Positions 22,560-34,187 of a stretch of DNA of 64,000 nt are shown in pieces; positions within the stretch are counted from its first letter, which is position 1; every line of letters starts with the position of its first letter. This DNA is from Xenorhabdus sp. BG5 (GTDB lineage: Bacteria > Pseudomonadota > Gammaproteobacteria > Enterobacterales > Enterobacteriaceae). The translations under genes were made by a program, and so were the position numbers. The notes under the pieces are model-generated. The model did no database searches. It had not been told where the DNA came from and saw only the letters and a list, made by a program, of their open reading frames with translations. The stretch covers positions 85,888 through 149,887 of the forward strand of contig NZ_JADEUG010000004.1 of the NCBI RefSeq assembly GCF_015163665.1. Reading direction: 5' to 3'.

Positions 22560-23261
22560 ATGAGTTCCGATGTACAGCTAGCAGCACTCCAGCAACAGTG
22601 GACAGAAGTTGACGACTACCTTAAACAAACCCTGTTGCCTAATTCCCCACACCTTGAAAAAACACTTGAGTATATGGCTGCTCAAGGCTTACCAGCCATT
22701 AATGTTTCTGCGCTGCAAGGGCAGTTTTTGATGATGATGGTACAAATTAGTGGCGCAAGACGTATTCTCGAAATTGGCACATTGGGAGGATATAGCGCCC
22801 AATACATGGCAAAAGGATTGCCTGATGATGGGATATTGTTCACGTTGGAAAAAGATCCCCGTGTAGCAGAAGTGGCTCAACACAACATCGAAAGCGCACA
22901 GCTTGCTGGCAAAATCAAAATTATTGTGGGCGAGGCCAGTGAAACCTTACAGACGCTAAGTTCGGAAGCGCCCTTTGATTTGATTTTTATTGATGCCGAT
23001 AAACAAAGTAGCCCGTTGTACCTGGATTGGGCTGTCAAGTTGGGGCGTCCGGGAAGCATTATCATCATAGACAATATGATCCGCGAAGGCGCAATTATCC
23101 ATGAGCAGCGGAGTGAACCTGTCGAAGGTGTGCGTCAGGCACTGGATAGAATGTCCAACTATCCTGAACTGACGGTAACGGCTTTACAGACTGTAGGGGA
23201 AAAAGGTTGGGATGGGTTTGCATTATTACGGATCAATACGGATAGAGAAATTTCCCAATAG
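22560..23261 (+). CDS. SAM-dependent O-methyltransferase, family 3 (CCoAOMT/COMT-like)
   Basis: This 233-residue class I methyltransferase belongs to the O-methyltransferase family 3 (PF01596), which methylates catechol-like hydroxyls. SAM-binding motif I is ILEIGTLGGYSAQYMA near residue 70. The metal ligands lie in FDLIFIDADKQSS and IIIIDNMIREG, ending with the family's GWDGFALLR tail. The second ATG is chosen because AAAGGAG sits properly before it; the upstream ATG at 22554 overlaps the ribosome site. The substrate is unknown; a secondary-metabolite catechol is possible. Confidence 0.87.
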   Translation: MSSDVQLAALQQQWTEVDDYLKQTLLPNSPHLEKTLEYMAAQGLPAINVSALQGQFLMMMVQISGARRILEIGTLGGYSAQYMAKGLPDDGILFTLEKDPRVAEVAQHNIESAQLAGKIKIIVGEASETLQTLSSEAPFDLIFIDADKQSSPLYLDWAVKLGRPGSIIIIDNMIREGAIIHEQRSEPVEGVRQALDRMSNYPELTVTALQTVGEKGWDGFALLRINTDREISQ

Positions 23262-23289
23262 TTTTTTATCACCCCCGTTGAGTTGCTGA

Positions 23290-23736
23290 TTAATTGGCAG
23301 AGATTGGTGTTCGGGCTGACTGACAAGCTTTGCGCTCACTGGATTCGCGCGCTTGAATAATTTTTGCGGTTTCATCTATGGCGGGAAGAGGAAAGCCCAT
23401 ATCGTCATAGGCACCAAAACCAATTAAACGATAACTGCTTAACGGGGTATTTATTGGGATGCGAAACTCTTTTTTTTCCCCCGATGCCAATGGTTCAAAT
23501 GGGTATACTGTCAGTGTACCTGGCTCACATTTTGCGTTAAGGGGTAAAATAGCCAGATAACCTCCCGCCACAGCTTGGTCGCCTTTATTTTGTAGTGTGC
23601 CGCCTACAAAGAATGTACCGTTGGCTCCCAGCCCCATGTGGAATAACAAGTGAGCTTCCCCTTTTGCCCATAATGCAGGGGTAAACAAGCTACTTGCCAT
23701 TAATACTGCACCGTATGTATAACCACGCCATTTCAT
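23290..23736 (-). CDS. Exported small protein of unknown function, downstream partner of the lipase gene
   Basis: This 148-residue protein starts with a signal peptide (MASSLFTPALWA, cleavage likely after LWA near residue 24). The mature part looks like a beta-rich domain (HLLFHMGLGANGTFFVGGTLQNKGDQAVAGG) with two cysteines that could form a disulfide. I do not recognise a family. AGGAG precedes the ATG. It lies 31 bp downstream of the lipase gene on the same strand, so the two are probably cotranscribed. An exported partner of a lipase could be an immunity protein or a chaperone; this is inference. Confidence 0.6.
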   Translation of the reverse strand: MKWRGYTYGAVLMASSLFTPALWAKGEAHLLFHMGLGANGTFFVGGTLQNKGDQAVAGGYLAILPLNAKCEPGTLTVYPFEPLASGEKKEFRIPINTPLSSYRLIGFGAYDDMGFPLPAIDETAKIIQARESSERKACQSARTPISAN

Positions 23737-23767
23737 CTTTATGCTCCTGTTTGTTGATAGTTCCTAA

Positions 23768-24640
23768 CTATAAATTAATACAAGAATCGATATCACCGTA
23801 TTTTGTTACTCTTTTAAACACGTCCAAATCTAATCTGGCAATGTAGTTGATTAAATAGTGGCTACATAACGGTCCATCTGAAATATCTAAATTGGTTTGA
23901 GGTTTAAACTCGTTGATATAGTCCAATGAGGCATATCCCAAGATTTTTGGAGGCAGATGAGGTATGACGTCATCGATATAGTTGAACACCGCAAAATTGC
24001 TAAAGTTTTGGGTAACGAATTTGGAGAATTCTCTGTTTCCTGGTCTTGGGCAGGCAAATAAACAGGCTGAGTGATTGAGGGCCATAGGGCCAATTTCATA
24101 CATCAGATAGGACGCAATTGCTGCCCCCAGGCTGTGACCGGCTATAGTGAATTGACTGTTTACTCCTATAAATTGGACAATCGCTTCAGCTAATTTGAGA
24201 TTGCTGTAATCACGGTAAGACTCAGGCTCAATGGTAATCAGCTTCATTGAGTCATAGACACTAAAAAACCCCTGGCTGACTTCTATCTTGGGGAAACGGG
24301 TCCACGGTGATGTAAAATCAATCAGTCCATCATGGACATCTTCCAGTAAAATGGTGGGATCGGTTCCACGTATAGCAATAATATATTCCCCTGGTGAATT
24401 GTTTTTTTCTGCCACTTTCTTTGCTACATAGCCATAACAGACATGATCGGGCAATTCGCCTTTTCTGGGCGTTACTGAGAAAGACAGATCATTTGCTGAG
24501 ATATACGCTATAACTTTCCATCCATCTTCTTCAATTCGTGGGTCGGCTGGGGGAGTTGGATTATTGTAGTACTTTTCATTCATTTTCGCTGCATATAACA
24601 CAAATGCCGCAAAATTGGCGGCCTCTTTGTATGTATACAT
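23768..24640 (-). CDS. Class 3 lipase (alpha/beta hydrolase)
   Basis: This 290-residue protein has the lipase class 3 domain (PF01764). The nucleophile Ser170 lies in AGHSLGAAIASYL, a likely Asp224 in YIDDVIPHLPP and a likely His261 in PLCSHYLINYI, a complete triad in the usual order. IIAIRGTDP near residue 88 is the typical oxyanion strand. There is no signal peptide or membrane segment, so secretion, if any, would use a type VI or other signal-independent route. It sits upstream of a small exported protein gene. Phospholipase and triglyceride lipase activities cannot be told apart here. Confidence 0.85.
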   Translation of the reverse strand: MYTYKEAANFAAFVLYAAKMNEKYYNNPTPPADPRIEEDGWKVIAYISANDLSFSVTPRKGELPDHVCYGYVAKKVAEKNNSPGEYIIAIRGTDPTILLEDVHDGLIDFTSPWTRFPKIEVSQGFFSVYDSMKLITIEPESYRDYSNLKLAEAIVQFIGVNSQFTIAGHSLGAAIASYLMYEIGPMALNHSACLFACPRPGNREFSKFVTQNFSNFAVFNYIDDVIPHLPPKILGYASLDYINEFKPQTNLDISDGPLCSHYLINYIARLDLDVFKRVTKYGDIDSCINL

Positions 24641-24747
24641 TGGTGCCTCTTTTGTTTGTTCTTTATTGTTGAGGAGATTAGTTATGAGATGTTTGTCTTA
24701 TCTCATTCAAGTATATGCCATTTTTCTGGATTTTCTGGGTTAAGGAA

Positions 24748-24819
24748 TATGCGCATTAAACTTCAAGTTGCAATTTATAACACTAAATCACACGCATCTT
24801 GAAGTTAGATTGGTATATA
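24748..24819 (-). repeat. Dispersed 72-bp intergenic repeat, copy 2 (inverted)
   Basis: This is the reverse complement of the element at 17274-17345, with about four mismatches in 72 bp. It lies about 110 bp upstream of the lipase start. The two copies bracket the segment from the hig-like module to the lipase. The rest of the gap 24641-25091 is AT-rich with no gene. Confidence 0.85.
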
Positions 24820-25091
24820 GAGATTGATTGATGTCTTGTTTAGATTGCAATGAAATTATTATTGTGAGGAGCGTATTTCTATAAAGTTCCTGTCATTAGG
24901 ATTTATTTATTATTAAATGATAAAAAATAATGATTTGTAGAGATATTTTAATTTATCAATATCGAATTAATTAATTCCCTTTTGTTATATGTAGTTTTCA
25001 TTTGTTCTTTCAAATTGATTACCATGCAGCGTTATTCTTTCCTTATCTGAAAGTTTTGTTTGCAAATTTTACCGATTATCAAGAGGCAAAT

Positions 25092-26462
25092 ATGGCAGCA
25101 CCACGTTCGGTTCTTGAACTTATAGGGAATACACCGCTATTGGAATTGACTCACCTGGATACAGGCCCATGCCAGCTATTCATTAAGTTAGAGAATCAGA
25201 ATCCTGGCGGTTCAATTAAAGATCGTGTTGCACTTTCAATGATTGAGCAGGCGGAAGAACAGGGGTTGTTGAAGCCAGGAGGCACCATCATTGAAGCCAC
25301 GGCAGGTAATACGGGGATTGGGTTGGCGTTGGTTGCCGCCATGAAGGGCTATAAACTGATTTTAGTTGTACCTGATAAGATGAGCCGTGAAAAAATTTAT
25401 CACCTGCGGGCGCTGGGAACCGATGTTCGCCTGACACGCTCTGATGTCGGAAAAGGGCATCCAGACTATTATCAGGACTATGCCCAGCGCCTGTCGAAAG
25501 AAATCAGCGGAGCTTATTATATTGATCAATTCAATAATCCTGCGAACTCAGCCGCGCATCTTGCTACCACGGGACCGGAGATTTGGCAGCAGATGGAGCA
25601 GAATGTCGATGCTGTGGTAGTCGGTGTCGGTTCTGGCGGGACTCTGGGGGGCTTGAGCCAGTATTTTAAGGAAGTTTCCCCTCACACGGAATTTATCCTC
25701 GCAGATCCTAAAGGTTCTATTCTTGCCGATTATGTTGAGCATGGTCACTATGACGAAGCTGGCAGTTGGTTTGTGGAAGGTATCGGAGAAGATTTTGTCC
25801 CTCCGCTTGGGGATTTTTCTCAGGTTCACCATGCTTATCGCATTACTGATGCAGAAGCGTTTGCCTGCGCCCGCGATTTACTATTGACAGAAGGGATCTT
25901 GGCTGGCTCTTCTTCAGGGACATTGTTAGCGGCGGCGTTACGTTATTGTCGTGCCCAGACAACGCCGAAACGCGTAGTGACGTTAGCTTGTGACAGCGGT
26001 AACAAATATTTGTCGAAGATGTTTAATGATTACTGGTTATTGGAGCAAGGGCTGCGTTCACAACCTCAAGAAAATAATTTGAGCGATTATATTACCTATC
26101 GTTATCAGGATGGTGCGACGGTTTCAGTTTCCCCGCAAGATACCTTGCAGATTGCTTATAGCCGTATGCGTCTGTATGACATTTCACAGTTACCTGTTAT
26201 CGAGAACGATCAAGTCGTCGGACTTATTGATGAGTGGGATCTCATGCATACCATTCAGGCCAATTCACATCATTTTTCGTTGCCTGTTATTGAAGCGATG
26301 ACTACTCAGGTTCATACGCTTAATAAAAAAGCGTCATTGGCGCAGTTAATTGCCACCTTTGATGCTGGTCATGTGGCCCTGATTGTTGATGATAACAATC
26401 ATTTCCTGGGGCTTGTTACTCGTACCGATGTATTGAACGCATGGCGTCAACAACTCAATTGA
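25092..26462 (+). CDS. Cystathionine beta-synthase (PLP enzyme with C-terminal CBS domains)
   Basis: This 456-residue protein has two parts. Residues 1 to about 315 are a fold type II PLP enzyme, with the cofactor lysine in NPGGSIKDR, ATAGNTGIGLA, GVGSGGTLGG and GSSSGTLLAA. The C-terminal part carries two CBS motifs (DISQLPVIENDQVVGLIDE and HVALIVDDNNHFLGLVTR). This domain order fits cystathionine beta-synthase rather than the shorter cysteine synthase CysK/CysM. It would condense serine with homocysteine. The ATG at 25092 (AAGAGG upstream) is preferred over an in-frame TTT-rich extension. The gamma-lyase partner starts 21 bp after the stop. Confidence 0.87.
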   Translation: MAAPRSVLELIGNTPLLELTHLDTGPCQLFIKLENQNPGGSIKDRVALSMIEQAEEQGLLKPGGTIIEATAGNTGIGLALVAAMKGYKLILVVPDKMSREKIYHLRALGTDVRLTRSDVGKGHPDYYQDYAQRLSKEISGAYYIDQFNNPANSAAHLATTGPEIWQQMEQNVDAVVVGVGSGGTLGGLSQYFKEVSPHTEFILADPKGSILADYVEHGHYDEAGSWFVEGIGEDFVPPLGDFSQVHHAYRITDAEAFACARDLLLTEGILAGSSSGTLLAAALRYCRAQTTPKRVVTLACDSGNKYLSKMFNDYWLLEQGLRSQPQENNLSDYITYRYQDGATVSVSPQDTLQIAYSRMRLYDISQLPVIENDQVVGLIDEWDLMHTIQANSHHFSLPVIEAMTTQVHTLNKKASLAQLIATFDAGHVALIVDDNNHFLGLVTRTDVLNAWRQQLN

Positions 26463-26483
26463 TCTCTTTTCAGGAATAAATTA

Positions 26484-27653
26484 ATGGCTAAGTTTGCTAA
26501 GATTAAATTTGATACACAAAGCGTTCATGCAGGTTATATACCTGATCACACGGGGGCTGTCATGCCCGCAATCTATGCCACATCAACTTATGCTCAGCCT
26601 GCACCGGGTCAGCATACGGGATATGAATATTCCCGTAGTGGGAACCCGACACGTGATGCCTTAGAGCGTGCGATTGCTGAATTGGAAAATGGTACACGTG
26701 GTTATGCTTTCGGTTCTGGTCTGGCAGCCAGTTCGACCATTCTGGAGCTACTTGATAAAGACAGCCACATTATTGCGGTAGATGACCTCTATGGTGGGAC
26801 TTACCGATTGTTGGAAAAAGTGCGCCGTCGGACGGCGGGTCTGAGAGTGACTTATATTGAGGCAGGGGATACTGCGGCATTGGAAGCGGCAATTCAGCCC
26901 GACACTAAAATGATTTGGGTGGAAACGCCCACTAACCCACTCTTGAAATTGGCTGATTTAGCGGCGATTGCACAGATTGCCAGGCGGCATAATATTATCA
27001 GCGTGGCAGATAACACTTTTGCTTCCCCTTATATTCAGCGTCCGCTTGATTTGGGTTTTGATATTGTTGTGCATTCTGCAACTAAGTACCTGAATGGTCA
27101 TTCTGATGTTGTCGCTGGCCTTGCGGTGGTGGGAAATAACGCAGAATTGGCCGAGCAAGTCGCCTTTTTGCAAAATTCCATCGGCGGCATTCTTGATCCG
27201 TTCAGTAGTTTCCTTGTCCTGCGTGGTATTCGGACATTGGCACTGCGTATGGAGCGCCATATTGACAGCGCAGGGAAAATTGCATATTGGCTTGAGCAGC
27301 AGCCACAAGTTGAGAAAGTGTATTATCCTGGCCTTGCTTCTCATCCTCAGCATGAATTGGCAAAGCGTCAGATGCGAGGTTTTGGTGGCATGATTTCCAT
27401 CGTACTGAAAGGGGATGAAGATTATGTGCGTCGAGTCATTAAGGCGCTGCAACTGTTTACATTGGCGGAAAGTTTAGGCGGTGTGGAGAGTTTGATTGGT
27501 CAGCCATTTTCTATGACCCATGCTTCCATTCCGTTGGAGAAACGTCTGGCTGCCGGAATTACCCCGCAATTGATCCGGATTTCTGTCGGTATTGAAAATG
27601 CAGATGATTTGATAACGGATTTGTCTCAGGCATTTGAAAATGCGAGTTTGTAA
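26484..27653 (+). CDS. Cystathionine gamma-lyase (Cys/Met metabolism PLP enzyme)
   Basis: This 389-residue fold type I PLP enzyme belongs to the Cys/Met metabolism family (PF01053). The cofactor lysine lies in VVHSATKYLNGHSDV, and YEYSRSGNPTRDALE and SLGGVESLIGQP are family signatures. Its position 21 bp behind a cystathionine beta-synthase argues for cystathionine gamma-lyase, which gives cysteine, 2-oxobutanoate and ammonia, rather than the gamma-synthase MetB. Sequence alone does not separate these activities firmly. A terminator follows 60 bp downstream. Confidence 0.85.
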   Translation: MAKFAKIKFDTQSVHAGYIPDHTGAVMPAIYATSTYAQPAPGQHTGYEYSRSGNPTRDALERAIAELENGTRGYAFGSGLAASSTILELLDKDSHIIAVDDLYGGTYRLLEKVRRRTAGLRVTYIEAGDTAALEAAIQPDTKMIWVETPTNPLLKLADLAAIAQIARRHNIISVADNTFASPYIQRPLDLGFDIVVHSATKYLNGHSDVVAGLAVVGNNAELAEQVAFLQNSIGGILDPFSSFLVLRGIRTLALRMERHIDSAGKIAYWLEQQPQVEKVYYPGLASHPQHELAKRQMRGFGGMISIVLKGDEDYVRRVIKALQLFTLAESLGGVESLIGQPFSMTHASIPLEKRLAAGITPQLIRISVGIENADDLITDLSQAFENASL

Positions 27654-27714
27654 CAAGAAAATAAAACAAGAAAGCTAGTTTAATCAAAAAAATTAAGATA
27701 ACCAGAGAATAATG

Positions 27715-27746
27715 ATGCCAGGCGATATTTTTCGTTTGGCATTTTT
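27715..27746 (+). terminator. Rho-independent terminator of the transsulfuration operon
   Basis: ATGCCAGGCGA and TCGTTTGGCAT pair over 11 positions (two G-U) around a short T-rich loop and are followed by TTTTTATT. It is about 60 bp after the gamma-lyase stop. Confidence 0.75.
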
Positions 27747-27852
27747 ATTAAAGTATTTTTGGGTTTATTTTATCATTCCACAATGGGAATCGACTCAATA
27801 GATTTCAAGGTACAGTACAGTTAATAAGGTGGCAATTTGGGAAATAAAAAGG

Positions 27853-27879
27853 TATATACCAATCTGATTTCAATATGCG
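27853..27879 (+). repeat. Partial copy of the dispersed 72-bp repeat
   Basis: TATATACCAATCT followed by GATTTCAATATGCG matches the left 27 bp of the 72-bp element with three mismatches, then similarity stops. It looks like a decayed or half copy. It is in the 370-bp gap between the gamma-lyase and mutH genes, which otherwise holds only the terminator. Confidence 0.6.
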
Positions 27880-28023
27880 GAAGGGATTAGGGATGAAAAA
27901 ATTCCTTTAGTGAAAATATCCCTTGAGTCTCAATGAGGTCTGCATGTCAATAGGGGGAAATTCTAAGTTTGATTTTAAACTGAAAGACAAATAGCGTATT
28001 CAGGGGGGGCTGTCAATTAAGGA

Positions 28024-28704
28024 TTACCAGAAAAAATGGCGAGCCAATAATGGTGCTGTAAAATTTTTTTTCAAATAAAAACCTCTGGGCAACGTCATAA
28101 TTGGCTGGCCATATTCACCTATCGCTTCGGTCAATGCTCGGCTATTGGCGGCCTTGGGGCGTAATTGCAGCACTTCACCATGACGGGCAGTAATGCTTTC
28201 GACTTTTCCTAATACAATAAGATCCATCAGTTCTTCCCAATCGTGTCGCAGCAACTCTTCTTCAATCACATTCGGGCTCCAAAGCAATGGAGTACCTACA
28301 CGGCGTTCAGATAATGGAATACTTCTTTCTCCCTCAACGGGTATCCACAGGACGCGGGATAATTTACGCCTGACGTAGCAGTTTTCCCAGGTAATGCCGC
28401 TATTACCTGTTAAAGGCGCAACACAGACAAAGGTTGTTTCTAATGGATAACCTTTGCTATCCACAGGGATAGTTTTCAACTCGACACCGATATGTTCAAA
28501 ATCTTGTTCAGGCTTACTGCCCGCATTTGCCCCTAAATAGTATTCAAGTAGCATACCAACCCAACCTTTATCACGTTTTAAATTGGGGGGAATAGAGAGC
28601 CTGGCCAATGCAGCAAGTTCACCCATAGATAAGCCAGCCAGAGAATGGGCTCGATTGAAGAGTTGTTGTTCGTTTTCAGGCGGTGTTGGGGGCGTAAAGT
28701 ACAT
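28024..28704 (-). CDS. mutH: DNA mismatch repair endonuclease MutH
   Basis: At 226 residues it is close to E. coli MutH (229). It nicks the unmethylated strand at hemimethylated GATC sites after activation by MutS and MutL. The catalytic DEK motif can be read in [14 protein letters not shown] (Asp, Glu, Lys) near residue 65-75. [18 protein letters not shown] and the C-terminal FYLKKNFT block also fit the family. Its presence implies Dam-directed repair in this organism. Confidence 0.96.
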   Translation of the reverse strand: MYFTPPTPPENEQQLFNRAHSLAGLSMGELAALARLSIPPNLKRDKGWVGMLLEYYLGANAGSKPEQDFEHIGVELKTIPVDSKGYPLETTFVCVAPLTGNSGITWENCYVRRKLSRVLWIPVEGERSIPLSERRVGTPLLWSPNVIEEELLRHDWEELMDLIVLGKVESITARHGEVLQLRPKAANSRALTEAIGEYGQPIMTLPRGFYLKKNFTAPLLARHFFW

Positions 28705-28782
28705 GTTATTGAGTATATTTTTTTCTGGTTAAAAAGTGTTCATGTTAATTTTGGGAAATCATTATTAATTTATCGTTAACAA

Positions 28783-29030
28783 GATCATTTTGATAATAGC
28801 ATGATCTACAAGATCTTTTCATTGTTGTTTGCTGCATTAAAAATAGACTCATTATGATTGTTCACCTATTCCCAGTGATAATAAACAGGATCTTACACCA
28901 TGTTATCCACAGTTTTATGGGATAAGTGATAAAAAGTGAGATCACTGGTTTGATTTACAGCGCTAATGAATGATGTTTTCTACAAAAATAGGCGATTTTT
29001 GTTTAACTAAAAGGCATATCCTGTGGATAA
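28783..29030. other. Gene-free segment with two perfect DnaA boxes and a GATC cluster
   Basis: The 767-bp gap between mutH and leuB (28705-29471) has no gene I can support. It holds TTATCCACA at 28903-28911 and its reverse complement at 29022-29030, both perfect strong DnaA boxes, plus a one-mismatch box at 29219-29227. Five GATC sites lie between 28783 and 28943. This could bind DnaA, like a titration site, but nearby genes do not match a chromosomal origin. Function is inferred only. Confidence 0.4.
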
Positions 29031-29411
29031 ATTCACCGATGACTAATATTTGCTCAGCACGAGGAAGGCCAAAAATTTTCATCAGTGATATGTAACGTTA
29101 AAAGGGGTATAAAATGTATTAACATAATGAAAAACAATGAGTATTTATTTGCGCTTATAGAGAATGTAAAAATATGTAATAAAAGTATACCCGTCTTACC
29201 CCGCTCTTTTTCACATACATATCCACAGAAAAAGTGAATAAAATAGTTCTGACCAGATAATAAATGTTTATAACTTTAGCTTTTCCTGTGAATTAACCCT
29301 CTGGAGGCGTAATTCGCGCAGATTTAAAATCAAACCAGCCAAAAGTATTCATTTTTACTTCTGCTATGCTGCGTTTACCTCTGATTTTTTTGAGTGATGG
29401 TATTTTTACCA

Positions 29412-29439
29412 GCCAGTAAGCTATCTTACTGGCCTTTTT
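29412..29439 (+). terminator. Hairpin terminator downstream of leuB
   Basis: GCCAGTAAG and CTTACTGGC form a perfect 9-bp stem with a 4-nt loop. The T-tract (CTTTTT) is on the plus-strand side, although leuB, 32 bp away, is on the minus strand. It may act in both directions. It shows that the leu transcript probably ends after leuB. Confidence 0.55.
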
Positions 29440-29471
29440 CAATGCCTATATTTCTCTTTGGTTAGATTTTC

Positions 29472-32218
<2,747 letters not shown>

Positions 32219-32306
32219 GTTGTGCTCCTGTTAAATAGACTAACTCGTTAATTTAGTTAGATAACTTAGTTCTGTAACTGGGTTTTATTTCTGAGCGCCG
32301 GCAGGT

Positions 32307-32338
32307 AAAAAAAACCCGCGCATGGCGCGGGTTTTTTG
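32307..32338 (-). terminator. leu operon attenuator terminator
   Basis: On the minus strand CCCGCGC and GCGCGGG form a 7-bp GC-rich stem with a 3-nt loop, followed by eight T residues. It lies between leuL and leuA, as expected for a transcription attenuator controlled by leader peptide translation. Confidence 0.88.
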
Positions 32339-32356
32339 TGTCTGATGTAGGTTAAC

Positions 32357-32443
32357 TTATCTCTGTTTTTCACCCACCAACATACCACGCGCATTATTAA
32401 AGGCGATAATTAGTAGGCTTAGTAGAAGAATAGGGTGAATCAT
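32357..32443 (-). CDS. leuL: leu operon leader peptide
   Basis: The 28-codon ORF reads MIHPILLLSLLIIAF and on to GEKQR. It contains five leucine codons within six positions, four of them the rare CTA. E. coli LeuL is also 28 residues with a run of four leucines. Ribosome stalling here when Leu-tRNA is scarce would prevent formation of the downstream terminator. Its position between the leu promoter and the attenuator supports the call. Confidence 0.9.
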   Translation of the reverse strand: MIHPILLLSLLIIAFNNARGMLVGEKQR

Positions 32444-32497
32444 GTGAGCTAACCTTTGTAAATTTGTTAACTGAGTTTTAATTGCCAATGTATTTTA

Positions 32498-32526
32498 TAG
32501 ATACTTTATCTAAAAAGTAATGTCAA
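32498..32526 (-). promoter_or_regulatory. leu operon promoter
   Basis: On the minus strand TTGACA (32521-32526) is followed after 17 bp by TATCTA (32498-32503), about 55 bp upstream of leuL. The -35 is perfect and the -10 is weak. The layout resembles the E. coli leu promoter. The rest of the leuL-leuO gap up to 33028 is very AT-rich with no gene visible. Confidence 0.6.
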
Positions 32527-33028
32527 GCAGTATTAAGTATGAATTTAGCGTGGATTGTGCACATTTCTGGTTGTTTATTGAGTCATTGTTGAGCTTAGTG
32601 ACTATTTTTTACATTTTTAGCGATGTTTTTATCTATTTTTCATATCTATATATGGAGTAAAATCCTGCTCTGATGGATAAGGAACAAGGATAGATGGATG
32701 TTAACCACAGTGTTTTAGGTTAAGACGTCATAACCATATGGAATATTGATAAATTATATTTTGATAGATTGGAATTTCATTGTTGGCTAATTGTTTGTGA
32801 TACAAATCATTAGTGTAAGTTGATTTATTGCCATTCATATATAACACATTAATGTTCATACCTATAAAAATATTACGGTTACGTAGATAAAAATGTATTG
32901 GTTATGCTTATTTTATTTTTTTTGTACAAGAACGAATCCCAGTATATTTTCTAATAAATTGGGGTAATTGATCTTATTAATTTTCATATTTAATGAGAAC
33001 ACTGCTATAAGTTTAGTGGAGTGAAATA

Positions 33029-33976
33029 ATGACAAAACACAACTCAATAACAACAGAAAAAAAAGAATCATGCGATATTCAATTGCGTGGTGTGGATCTT
33101 AACTTACTGACTGTTTTTGATACTGTAATGCAAATGCAGAATATTACACGTGCAGCTCAGGCATTGGGAATGTCACAACCTGCTGTCAGTAATGCAGTAG
33201 CGCGTTTGAAGACAATGTTTGGTGATGAATTATTTGTTCGTTATGGCCGGGGTATTCAACCAACGGCGAGAGCAAAACAGCTTTTTGGGCCACTCAGACA
33301 GGCACTGCAAATTGTCCATAATGAACTGCCTGGCGTGGGATTTGATCCCAACAAGAGTACAAGAGTATTTCATCTCTCTATCTGTAGTCCTCTGGATATT
33401 CGTTTAGCTGCTCAAATTGTTGGACAGCTAAAAAAACATGATTCTAATATTGAAGTTGTCATTAAAACACAAATTAATGATGATATTGAAAAGCAATTAA
33501 AATATCAGGAAATAGAATTTGTTATCAGCTACAACCAATTGGAATGTCCTGGTTTCCATAATTATTCTCTGTTTAATGATGAATTGGTTTTGGCTGTTTC
33601 TAAACATCATCCCAGAATTAGTAAGCGAATTACTCAGCAACAATTGCAGGAAGAAAGACATGCCATCGTTGCGTTGGATAACATAGATTCATTTAGTAAG
33701 CCTTACTATGAAAATAATGAATTATTGCGTTCTGTTTCTTATCAGGGAACGGATTTAAATAGCGTTCTTAATATCGTCTCACAAACTTATTTAGTGGCCA
33801 TAGCGCCAAAATGGATGGTTGAACACTATTCCGAACAGTTAAATATCAGTTCAGTCTCTTTGCCCGATGGTCAAAGTTTTCGTCCTTGTTATTTGATATG
33901 GCATGGTGCAACAGAGCGAGATAAAGGCCATCAGTGGATGAAATCACTGTTAAGCCATCTTGGTGAGCAAGAATAG
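33029..33976 (+). CDS. leuO: LysR-type regulator LeuO
   Basis: At 315 residues it matches E. coli LeuO (314). The N-terminal winged helix-turn-helix (RGVDLNLLTVFDTVMQMQNITRAAQALGMSQPAVSNA) begins near residue 22, and the C-terminal effector domain follows. LeuO is a pleiotropic anti-silencer that opposes H-NS; in Xenorhabdus and Photorhabdus it is also linked to secondary metabolite control. It is divergent from leuLAB, as in E. coli, across an AT-rich gap of about 590 bp suited to H-NS binding. Confidence 0.93.
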   Translation: MTKHNSITTEKKESCDIQLRGVDLNLLTVFDTVMQMQNITRAAQALGMSQPAVSNAVARLKTMFGDELFVRYGRGIQPTARAKQLFGPLRQALQIVHNELPGVGFDPNKSTRVFHLSICSPLDIRLAAQIVGQLKKHDSNIEVVIKTQINDDIEKQLKYQEIEFVISYNQLECPGFHNYSLFNDELVLAVSKHHPRISKRITQQQLQEERHAIVALDNIDSFSKPYYENNELLRSVSYQGTDLNSVLNIVSQTYLVAIAPKWMVEHYSEQLNISSVSLPDGQSFRPCYLIWHGATERDKGHQWMKSLLSHLGEQE

Positions 33977-34187
33977 ATCACGTTAAAGCTGAATAGATGA
34001 AATCAGAGTCTATCCCTATGTTGTATACAAGATAGTGACATACTGGGATAGCGCTCTGTCAAAAATGGACTTCCCCCTTTTACCAGGAATAGGTAGACTG
34101 CGCGCAAATAGCTAACATCTGTAAGCTGAAAAGTCGGTAATACACTTACTAAAGACGCTGAATGAAATATTTATACAGGAATATATT

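Noticed and set aside
28705..29471. Possible chromosomal origin oriC
   Set aside because: DnaA boxes and GATC sites are present but too few, there is no clear 13-mer array, and the flanking genes (mutH, leuB) are not those next to oriC in related bacteria.
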